A stretch of DNA of 5,502 nucleotides, from the NCBI GenBank assembly GCA_902803455.1, contig CADCQC010000487.1, forward strand, positions 1-5,502. The letters are read 5' to 3'. A program made the position numbers and the translations under genes. A model generated the notes under the pieces. The model made no database searches. It worked only from the letters and a program-made list of their open reading frames with translations, and was not told where the DNA came from. Source of the DNA: an uncultured Prevotellaceae bacterium. Its GTDB lineage: Bacteria > Bacteroidota > Bacteroidia > Bacteroidales > Bacteroidaceae. Shown in pieces: positions 1 to 5,502 of this stretch (position 1 is its first letter; every line of letters begins with the position of its first letter).

Positions 1-414
1 GTGAAAAGCGGTGATGGCTGTTTCTATGCCAATTTCAAACCCGACAAAGGTAATTATACCAAAGACGGCAATCTGATCACCAGTCGGGTAGGCATCTATT
101 CCACCAACAGCAACGGCCTCTATGATATGGCCGGAAATGTGGCAGAATGGACAAGCACGATTTACACCGAAGCGGGAGTAGATGCGATGAATGACCTCAA
201 TCCACAATTGGAATATAAAGCGGCGAAAGAAGATCCTTACCGGCTGAAAAAGAAAAGTGTCAGAGGAGGATCCTGGAAAGACCCAGAGTCGTATATTCGC
301 TCGGCATGGCGAACATGGGAATACCAAAACCAACCGCGTTCGTACATCGGATTCAGATGCGTGAGAAGCATCGCCACCTCATCGAGTGTGAAACAAAAAG
401 CCAATAAGAAATAA
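1..414 (+). CDS. gldK: GldK/PorK, T9SS ring lipoprotein, C-terminal part (5' end outside the window)
   Basis: This is the last 137 codons of a gene that begins upstream. The GTG at base 1 is an internal valine codon rather than a start, because the FGE-like fold is already under way. GldK/PorK is an outer-membrane-anchored lipoprotein that forms, with GldN, the large periplasmic ring of the type IX secretion system. Visible FGE-sulfatase family motifs are GLYDMAGNVAEW (residues 39-50 of the fragment), VRGGSW (87-92) and IGFRCVR (116-122), followed by a short Ser/Lys-rich tail. Aligning RGGSW and GFRC with human FGE puts Asp94 and Ile99 where the enzyme has its two catalytic cysteines, so a structural role rather than an enzymatic one is expected. 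The lipoprotein signal cannot be seen. The stop codon is 1 base from the gldL start, suggesting translational coupling. GldJ shares this fold, but adjacency to gldLMN favours GldK. Confidence 0.93.
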   Translation: MKSGDGCFYANFKPDKGNYTKDGNLITSRVGIYSTNSNGLYDMAGNVAEWTSTIYTEAGVDAMNDLNPQLEYKAAKEDPYRLKKKSVRGGSWKDPESYIRSAWRTWEYQNQPRSYIGFRCVRSIATSSSVKQKANKK

Positions 415-415
415 C

Positions 416-1423
416 ATGACAAAGTACAGCAAATTCAATATTGTCTATATCCTCCAGAAATGGATGGATAGCGTGCCTGGACAGACATTCCTTAACTATG
501 CCTACAGTTGGGGTGCTTCTATCGTGATCGCAGGTACTCTTTTCAAACTGACTCACTTGCCGGGAGCAAACCTCATGCTGTTTATTGGTATGGGTACTGA
601 GGTGTTCGTGTTCTTCATCTCCGCATTTGACCGTCCCTTTGATAAAACCACCGACGGTATGGACCTGAAGACACACCTCACAGAAGATGAAGCACTGGCA
701 GCACAAGGCGACAATGGTGAGGTGATCATCCCGGCTGCCGAAGGCCAAGGACAGACAGCAGCTGCCTATGGCAGCGGTGGTGGAATCCCCGGTGGTGTCA
801 TCGTCGGTGGCGGTGGCGGCGGTGTGGTCGTCGGCAATGGTGAAGGTGGCTTCATCGGTGATGGCACAGAAGGAACCTCTGCTGCCGGTGGCAGTGGCGG
901 TACCATCATCATCGGCGGTGGCGGCGGAGTCATCGGTGGCGGTGGCGGAGTCATTGGAGATGGCGAAGCTGTTGGCGTGGAAGGAGCCATTCCTGCTGAA
1001 GGCAACATGGAAGGCGTGGCCACCAACCCACAAGTGATTCCTGGCGGTATGTCAACCGCTTGGGTAGGACAACAGCAACAGGTATCGCCGGAAATGGCGG
1101 AAGCTACCGAGAAATATGTGGAAGAGTTGAAAAACCTCACAGAGATGTTAGGAAAAGTCAATGAACAAAGTGTCAGACTGACCCGCGACTCTGAGGAAAT
1201 GGAAAACCTGAATCGTACGCTTACCGGCATCTGCAAGGTATATGAGATGCAACTCAAAGGCGCCAGCCAGCAGATTGGTACCATTGACCAGATTAATGAA
1301 CAGTCGAGAAAACTCGCACAGCAGATAGAACAACTCAACCAGATTTACGCCCGTATGATCGAGGCCATGACGGTCAACATGAGAGGGGCTACGCCCACGC
1401 AACCTACGGGCATCAACATGTAG
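416..1423 (+). CDS. gldL: GldL/PorL, inner-membrane T9SS motor protein with a glycine-rich insert
   Basis: GldL is the inner-membrane partner of GldM in the proton-driven T9SS motor. The 335-residue protein has two membrane helices, about residues 27-45 and 50-71, then a cytoplasmic tail. The family signature is clear: TLFKLTHLPG ends helix 1 and GMGTEVFVFFISAF forms helix 2. Lys44, His47 and Glu62 match the functionally important K27, H30 and E49 of Flavobacterium johnsoniae GldL (numbering from memory). Residues 118-190 are extremely glycine-rich with interspersed Val/Ile, and no Lys or Arg occurs from 86 to 232. Residues 224-320 are Glu/Gln/Leu-rich with heptad-like spacing, probably coiled coil. 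The F. johnsoniae protein is about 215 residues, so the extra length lies mainly in the insert. The start is the ATG one base after the gldK stop. No Shine-Dalgarno sequence is visible, as usual in Bacteroidota. Confidence 0.95.
   Translation: MTKYSKFNIVYILQKWMDSVPGQTFLNYAYSWGASIVIAGTLFKLTHLPGANLMLFIGMGTEVFVFFISAFDRPFDKTTDGMDLKTHLTEDEALAAQGDNGEVIIPAAEGQGQTAAAYGSGGGIPGGVIVGGGGGGVVVGNGEGGFIGDGTEGTSAAGGSGGTIIIGGGGGVIGGGGGVIGDGEAVGVEGAIPAEGNMEGVATNPQVIPGGMSTAWVGQQQQVSPEMAEATEKYVEELKNLTEMLGKVNEQSVRLTRDSEEMENLNRTLTGICKVYEMQLKGASQQIGTIDQINEQSRKLAQQIEQLNQIYARMIEAMTVNMRGATPTQPTGINM
911..952 (+). repeat. Two-copy 21-base tandem repeat coding IGGGGGV in gldL
   Basis: Bases 911-931 and 932-952 each encode Ile, five Gly and Val, in the same frame as gldL. 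The copies differ only at synonymous third positions within the glycine run. It sits inside a longer GGN-rich stretch (about 767-985). The 21-base unit keeps the frame, so gain or loss of a copy would change protein length without disrupting it. Confidence 0.8.
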
Positions 1424-1452
1424 TTGGTGAAATGACATGTAGTCTGTGAAAT
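1416..1452 (+). repeat. Imperfect 18-base direct repeat spanning the gldL stop and the gldL-gldM gap
   Basis: Bases 1416-1433 (acatgtagttggtgaaat) and 1435-1452 (acatgtagtctgtgaaat) match at 16 of 18 positions with a 19-base period. The first copy contains the last Met codon and TAG stop of gldL. The second copy lies wholly in the gap before gldM. Each copy begins with the palindrome ACATGT. It looks like a small local duplication of the gldL end, and no function is evident. Confidence 0.75.
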
Positions 1453-1461
1453 ATTGATAGA

Positions 1462-3018
1462 ATGGCTATAAAGAAAAGACCAGTCTCACCTCGCCAAAAG
1501 ATGATCAACCTGATGTATGTCGTCTTGATGGCTATGCTTGCACTCAACATCTCCACTGAGGTGCTTGACGGATTCTCTATTGTGGAAGAGAGCCTCAAGC
1601 GCACCACGGCCAACTCCTCAAAGGAAAATCTGGCTATGATGGCTGACCTCGATGAGCAGATGAAAACCAACCCGGCCAAAGTAAGGGAGTGGTTTGAGAA
1701 GGCAAGAGGTGTGAAAGACATGAGCGACTCTCTTTACAATTTGGCTCAGGAACTCAAAGAGGCCATCGTGCGCGAAGCCGACGGACCGGAGGGCTCGCTT
1801 TCAAATATCCGCAACAAGGAAGACCTGGAGGCTGCCACACAGGTGATGCTCGCTCCTGGCTCGGGAAAAGGAAAAAAGCTCTATGATGCTGTCTGTTCCT
1901 ATAGGGAGCGTATCCTCAAAATGGTCAACGACCCCAGACAGAGAGAGATCATCGCCAGCAACCTCGCTACCGACGTGCCGAAAAACGAAAACACCCTGGG
2001 GAAGAACTGGCAGGAATATATGTTTGAGGATATGCCTGTCGCAGCTGCCGTAACACTGCTCTCCAAACTGCAGAGTGATATCAGATATGCGGAGGGAGAG
2101 GTGCTTCACTCGTTGGTGGCCAATGTGGGCATCAAAGATATCCGAGTCAACAAACTCAATGCTTTCGTGGTGCCTGATAAAACCACCCTCTATCCAGGAG
2201 AACGGCTCACGGCCAACATCATCATGGCCGCCGTGGACACCACCCAACAACCGGAGATCTTTGTCAACGGTACAAGGATCAATACCAGCAATGGTACCTA
2301 TTCCTTTACAGCCGGTGGCGTGGGAGAACATACCTTTGGCGGATATATCCTGATGAGAAATGCCGATGGGGAAGTGATCCGCAGAGATTTCAAGCAAAAA
2401 TACAACGTTATCTCACCCCCTTCTGGCGCAACAGTCGCTGCTGACCTGATGAATGTGCTCTATGCTGGTTTCCAAAACCCCATCAGCGTCAGTTGCTCGG
2501 GAATACCCCAAAACTCGGTCTCACTTTCCATGAGTGGCGGAACACTCACCTCACAGGGGAACGGACACTATATCGCCGTACCTTCTGCCGTAGGACAGGA
2601 CGTCACCTTTACCGTCACAGGAACGGATAAAGGCACCTCCCGCACCATGGGGTCCGCTACTTTTCATGTGCGCAAACTGCCCGATCCGACCGCATATATC
2701 GCTATGGGTACCGACCGATTCAAGGGGGGTAGATTGCAAAAGGCCTCACTCATGAGCGTCAACAATCTCAGGGCTGCCATCGATGACGGTCTGCTCGACA
2801 TTGAGTTCAAAGTGCTGAGTTTCGAGACCGTGTTCTATGACAATATGGGTAATGCTGTGCCTATGGCCTCAGCAGGAGCCGCCTTCACTGAGCGACAGAA
2901 GGATGCCTTTAGAAAATTATCACGCAACAAGCGCTTCTATATCACCAACGTGACAGCTTCAGGACCCGACGGCATCACCAGAAAATTGCCGCAGGCCATG
3001 GAAGTCATCGTGAATTAA
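1462..3018 (+). CDS. gldM: GldM/PorM, T9SS motor protein with one membrane helix and a periplasmic arm
   Basis: GldM is the rotor-like partner of GldL: a dimer whose single helix sits inside a GldL pentamer and whose periplasmic domains carry motion to the GldK-GldN ring. The 518 residues match the usual length (about 513-516). The N-terminus PRQKMINLMYVVLMAMLALN is highly characteristic; the helix spans about residues 15-33. Arg11 corresponds to the conserved Arg9 of F. johnsoniae GldM that pairs with the helix-2 Glu of GldL (numbering from memory). By comparison with known structures, four periplasmic domains are expected: mostly helical D1 at about 36-222, then D2 at about 225-318, D3 at about 320-403 and D4 at about 406-518, which are beta-rich. 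D4 contains the family-like FKGGRLQKASLMSVNNLRA stretch (420-438). The start is set by the family N-terminus. The gene lies 38 bases after gldL, with no Shine-Dalgarno sequence. Confidence 0.96.
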   Translation: MAIKKRPVSPRQKMINLMYVVLMAMLALNISTEVLDGFSIVEESLKRTTANSSKENLAMMADLDEQMKTNPAKVREWFEKARGVKDMSDSLYNLAQELKEAIVREADGPEGSLSNIRNKEDLEAATQVMLAPGSGKGKKLYDAVCSYRERILKMVNDPRQREIIASNLATDVPKNENTLGKNWQEYMFEDMPVAAAVTLLSKLQSDIRYAEGEVLHSLVANVGIKDIRVNKLNAFVVPDKTTLYPGERLTANIIMAAVDTTQQPEIFVNGTRINTSNGTYSFTAGGVGEHTFGGYILMRNADGEVIRRDFKQKYNVISPPSGATVAADLMNVLYAGFQNPISVSCSGIPQNSVSLSMSGGTLTSQGNGHYIAVPSAVGQDVTFTVTGTDKGTSRTMGSATFHVRKLPDPTAYIAMGTDRFKGGRLQKASLMSVNNLRAAIDDGLLDIEFKVLSFETVFYDNMGNAVPMASAGAAFTERQKDAFRKLSRNKRFYITNVTASGPDGITRKLPQAMEVIVN

Positions 3019-3048
3019 AAACTATTGTCGAACAGAAGTTTTCAGAAA

Positions 3049-4092
3049 ATGAGACGCATATTGACCTTATTGCTCGTGGTTTGCATGGTGCAGGGCGCTA
3101 TGGCGCAGCCTCAGGCACGACGCAACCAACAGGCACAACAAGCACAGAAGTCGAACGCCAACAATATCACGACAAGGGCAAGAATAGGATTCCCTACCTC
3201 AGAAACCATGTCGGAAGATGTGGTGTGGCGACGTGACATCTACAGGGAGATGAGCCTCGAGGATGATGCCAATGCCGGACTTTATTATCCTGTGGAACCC
3301 ATGGGCACGCAGATGAACCTCTTCACCTATCTCTTCAAACTCATGATGAGCGGGAATGTGAAGGTGTATGAGTATAGGCTCGACGGAAATGAGGTGTTCA
3401 ACGAGGCGGCTGTCGTCAATAGAAAGGCCTTCCTTGACAATTATCATATCTATTATGAAAGGACAGACGGAAAGGTGAGGGTCGACAACAGCGACATTCC
3501 ATCCCGAGAGGTCAAGAGCTATTATATCAAGGAAAGCGCCTATTATGACCAGGGCACTTCAACCTTTCACAGAAAGGTGCTCGCACTCTGTCCTATCATG
3601 ATGCGTGAGGATGATTTTGGCGACGGAGCAACCAAATATCCGCTGTTCTGGGTGAAATATGACGATGTCGCTCCCTTCCTCAGCAAACAGATGATCATGA
3701 CCAGCAACCTCAATAATGCGGCCATGATGAGCATTGACGACTTTTTCACGATGAACCGGTATAAGGGTAAGATCTATAAAACCACCAACATGCTGGGACG
3801 CACGCTGGCACAATATTGTCCTGATGACTCGGCCATGGTAAAGGAGCAAAACCGCATCGAAAAGGAACTGCTTGACTTCGAAAACAATATTTTTGGTGAT
3901 AAAGCCAAGAGAGATTCTCTCGACAGCATCGCCAAGAAAGAGGCTGACACCAAAACAAAAAAGGTCAAGAAAAACCGGCGCTCTTCTCAGTCGGATGAAG
4001 ATAAGGAAGAGAAAGTATCGCGTAAGCGCTCCAAGTCCACCTCTTCCGCTGTCACGCCAGCTCGCGTGTCGGTAAGAAGACAACGACACTAA
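3049..4092 (+). CDS. gldN: GldN/PorN, periplasmic T9SS ring protein
   Basis: GldN/PorN binds GldK to form the periplasmic ring under the outer membrane and contacts the GldM arm. The ATG start chosen gives 347 residues with a clean signal peptide: MRR, a hydrophobic core, and probable cleavage after AMA (residue 19). An in-frame TTG at 3025 would add eight polar residues before it and is less likely, though it lies only 6 bases after the gldM stop. The mature protein opens with a Gln-rich stretch (about 20-35), then the GldN domain (about 50-260), which includes VVWRRDIYREM (58-68), NLFTYLFKLMMSG (90-102) and YPLFWVKYDD (197-206). The tail, about residue 284 onward, is Lys/Arg/Ser-rich, low-complexity and probably disordered. 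Cys12 in the signal core lacks a proper lipobox, so this is not called a lipoprotein. Position directly after gldM supports the assignment. Confidence 0.93.
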   Translation: MRRILTLLLVVCMVQGAMAQPQARRNQQAQQAQKSNANNITTRARIGFPTSETMSEDVVWRRDIYREMSLEDDANAGLYYPVEPMGTQMNLFTYLFKLMMSGNVKVYEYRLDGNEVFNEAAVVNRKAFLDNYHIYYERTDGKVRVDNSDIPSREVKSYYIKESAYYDQGTSTFHRKVLALCPIMMREDDFGDGATKYPLFWVKYDDVAPFLSKQMIMTSNLNNAAMMSIDDFFTMNRYKGKIYKTTNMLGRTLAQYCPDDSAMVKEQNRIEKELLDFENNIFGDKAKRDSLDSIAKKEADTKTKKVKKNRRSSQSDEDKEEKVSRKRSKSTSSAVTPARVSVRRQRH

Positions 4093-4104
4093 GCCTTCTT
4101 TTTT

Positions 4105-4710
4105 ATGAGGAAATCCTTCCTTCTGACGTTGCTTGCCGTATTCCTGCCATTGACGGTTTCGGCAGACTTTCCACTCAAATTGGGCATCAGAGGGGGAATG
4201 AACGTGACGAATGTATCCGTCGACAAAGAAGCCTTGTCGGTGGGAAGCGGAAATGGGTTTTTCGTGGGACCGATCATACATCTCCGCTTGCCCTTGATCG
4301 GCCTGGGGGTGGAGACAGCGGTGCTTTATGACCAAAGAAAGGTTAACGTGACTGAACCGGAAACAGACCTGCTGATCAAGACCGTCTCCGTACCGCTTCA
4401 TCTGAGATTCGATTTTTTCAGCAATTGGCCTGTCAGTTGCTTCGTCTTTGCGGGGCCTCAGTTTGGCTTCAATCTCAACGACAAGGAAAAGGTGCTGGAT
4501 ACGGCTCGCGAATGGCGATTCAAAGATTCCACTATGAGCGTGGATATAGGTGCAGGAGTCACCTTCTTGCAACGGACACAACTCTCTGTCAATTATAATT
4601 TCACCAGCGGAAAAACGGCTGATGTGACGTTTGAGGGCGTGAGAGAACAACTCAAATCATTCGACGCCAAGACGAATACATGGCAGATTGCCTTGACCCT
4701 CTATTTCTGA
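4105..4710 (+). CDS. PorT-like outer-membrane beta-barrel protein
   Basis: The 201-residue protein has a signal peptide (MRK, hydrophobic core, likely cleavage after VSA at residue 20) and a mature part that reads as a small barrel. Alternating amphipathic strands can be seen at about residues 24-36, 50-63, 65-80, 91-105, 110-124, 143-155, 158-168 and 191-201. The chain ends in aromatic TLYF with a terminal Phe, typical of proteins inserted by the BAM machinery. The pattern resembles the outer-membrane barrel family often labelled PorT-like (PF13568 type). PorT itself is a T9SS component, but these small barrels are numerous in Bacteroidota, so I do not assign the symbol porT. The ATG is 12 bases after the gldN stop behind a pyrimidine-rich leader, consistent with the same operon. 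A T9SS role is an inference from position. Confidence 0.8.
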   Translation: MRKSFLLTLLAVFLPLTVSADFPLKLGIRGGMNVTNVSVDKEALSVGSGNGFFVGPIIHLRLPLIGLGVETAVLYDQRKVNVTEPETDLLIKTVSVPLHLRFDFFSNWPVSCFVFAGPQFGFNLNDKEKVLDTAREWRFKDSTMSVDIGAGVTFLQRTQLSVNYNFTSGKTADVTFEGVREQLKSFDAKTNTWQIALTLYF

Positions 4711-4751
4711 TACCAACCATAGGATCTATACCTTCTTATTGACCGCTTACC

Positions 4752-5502
4752 ATGTATGTAGATGTTATTCTGCCACTCCCGTTGGAGGGCCTCTTCACTT
4801 ATTCCTTGCCCGATGACTTGTTGGGAAAGGTGGTGGCTGGCATGCGTGTGGTGGTGCCCTTGGGCAAAGGAAAGACTTATTATGGGATTGTGGATCAGGT
4901 GCACGATAAAAAGCCGTCTTTTCCGACCAGACAGGTGATGTCACTTCCCGATGATCGTCCCGTACTCCTGGACGTGCAACTGAGATTGTGGAAATGGATT
5001 GCTGATTATTATATGTCACCTTTGGGTGAGGTATATAATGCTGCCTTGCCTGCCGGATTGAAAGACGACTCCTATCATCCGAAATATGAGACGTGCGTCA
5101 CGCTTTCTCCTGCTTTTAGAAGCGAACAGGCCCTGCATGTGGCTTTTGACATGCTCGGACGTTCTTCTGTTTCCCAGAAAGTGTTTGCGGATTATCTGGC
5201 CTTGTCGAATTATGAAAACATCTCTGGTACAAAGTGTCCGGAGGTAGTGGAGGTCTCACGGGATGAATTGGTCAACTACACTCATTGTCGGACATCAGTG
5301 GTCAAAACATTGGTGGGGAAAGGTATTCTCACACTTTACCAGCGTGAGGTGGGAAGGCTGAATCAAGGTGGAGAGCCCCACCCGGAACGTATGCAACAGT
5401 TGAATCCTATCCAGCAGGATGCTTATAACCACATTCTCTTGGAGATGATGAGAAAGCAGGTCGTATTGCTGCATGGGGTGACCTCAAGCGGAAAGACAGA
5501 GA
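4752..5502 (+). CDS. priA: PriA, primosomal replication-restart helicase, N-terminal part (3' end outside the window)
   Basis: The reading frame is open from the ATG at 4752 to the window edge, giving 250 codons with no stop. PriA is a cytoplasmic 3'-to-5' DNA helicase that recognises stalled or repaired forks and reloads the replisome. The N-terminal 3'-DNA-binding domain is at about residues 1-105: VDVILPLPLEGLFTYSLP, then GMRVVVPLGKG (30-40) and WIADYYMSPLGEVYNAALP (82-100). A winged-helix-like region follows at about 110-200. The helicase domain starts with LNPIQQDAY (217-225), and the Walker A motif GVTSSGKTE is at 242-250, its Lys contacting ATP phosphate. The helicase core, zinc-binding cysteines and C-terminal domain lie beyond the edge (full family length is roughly 730-830). 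It follows the barrel gene by 41 bases on the same strand. Leucine codon choice differs from the upstream genes: about 15 of 31 are TTG. Confidence 0.95.
   Translation, partial: MYVDVILPLPLEGLFTYSLPDDLLGKVVAGMRVVVPLGKGKTYYGIVDQVHDKKPSFPTRQVMSLPDDRPVLLDVQLRLWKWIADYYMSPLGEVYNAALPAGLKDDSYHPKYETCVTLSPAFRSEQALHVAFDMLGRSSVSQKVFADYLALSNYENISGTKCPEVVEVSRDELVNYTHCRTSVVKTLVGKGILTLYQREVGRLNQGGEPHPERMQQLNPIQQDAYNHILLEMMRKQVVLLHGVTSSGKTE

Noticed and set aside
353..1033. Open frame on the - strand (226 codons) spanning the gldK-gldL junction
   Set aside because: It crosses two convincing genes, and its Thr/Ala/Asp-rich repeats come from the antisense of the glycine tract.
766..1338. Proline-rich open frame on the - strand opposite gldL, and an Ala/Val-rich + frame at 768-1037
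   Set aside because: Both are direct reflections of the GGN-rich glycine codons of gldL read in other frames; a long run without stops is expected in such GC-rich repeats.
1801..2397. Open frame on the - strand (198 codons) inside gldM
   Set aside because: It lies entirely within the conserved gldM coding sequence and has no recognisable motif.
3049..3108. GldN as a lipoprotein through Cys12 of the signal peptide
   Set aside because: The residues before the cysteine (LLVVC) do not fit a lipobox because Val is at -1, and a good signal peptidase I site (AMA followed by Gln) follows.
4074..4104. Possible terminator: AAGAAG / CTTCTT pairing followed by six T just before the barrel gene
   Set aside because: The stem is only six mostly A-T pairs with a 15-base loop, and it ends directly at the next start codon. 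Too weak to call.
3559..4650. Long open frame on the - strand (363 codons) opposite gldN and the barrel gene
   Set aside because: It overlaps two well-supported genes, crosses their boundary, and its product shows His/Arg-rich composition with no recognisable domain, as expected of a shadow frame.
4711..4751. Promoter for priA in the gap after the barrel gene
   Set aside because: I found no convincing Bacteroidota -7 (TAnnTTTG) and -33 (TTG) pair in these 41 bases.
1..5502. CRISPR arrays, tRNA or rRNA genes, insertion sequences, attachment sites
   Set aside because: Nearly the whole window is accounted for by protein genes on one strand; no regularly spaced repeats, terminal inverted repeats or RNA gene signatures were seen.

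Overview
The window is a near-complete core operon of the Bacteroidota type IX secretion system (T9SS, also called Por or Gld). It carries, all on the + strand, the 3' end of gldK/porK, complete gldL/porL, gldM/porM and gldN/porN, a small outer-membrane beta-barrel gene, and the 5' part of priA (primosomal helicase PriA). The gldKLMN order, the moderate G+C content, the lack of Shine-Dalgarno sequences before the starts and the protein sequences point to order Bacteroidales, most likely Prevotella or a close relative. The genus is an inference and not proven here.

Layout: 1-414 is the C-terminal formylglycine-generating-enzyme-like (FGE-like) fold of GldK. 416-1423 is GldL, a two-helix inner-membrane motor protein with a long glycine-rich cytoplasmic insert. 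1462-3018 is GldM, with one membrane helix and a large periplasmic arm. 3049-4092 is GldN, secreted to the periplasm, with a basic low-complexity tail. 4105-4710 is an 8-strand-type PorT-like barrel. 4752-5502 is PriA, cut by the window edge just after its Walker A lysine. Gaps between genes are 1, 38, 30 (6 if the alternative TTG start of gldN is used), 12 and 41 bases. No non-coding stretch exceeds 50 bases, and I see no convincing terminator or promoter, so co-transcription through the barrel gene, and possibly into priA, is plausible.

How the genes work together, from established T9SS knowledge: GldL and GldM form the proton-motive-force-driven inner-membrane motor. GldM reaches across the periplasm to the GldK-GldN ring under the outer membrane, which is thought to energise transport of cargo with a T9SS C-terminal signal through the outer-membrane translocon. 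The residues known to matter in the motor (a TM1 Lys/His pair and a TM2 Glu in GldL, an Arg just before the GldM helix) are all present. The barrel gene may be an additional outer-membrane partner, by position only. PriA is a replication-restart housekeeping protein with no expected role in secretion.

The system itself is known. The less ordinary points are the glycine-rich insert of GldL with no Lys or Arg over about 147 residues, the loss of FGE catalytic cysteines in GldK, a 19-base-period duplication over the gldL stop codon, the basic tail of GldN, and the unassigned barrel between gldN and priA.
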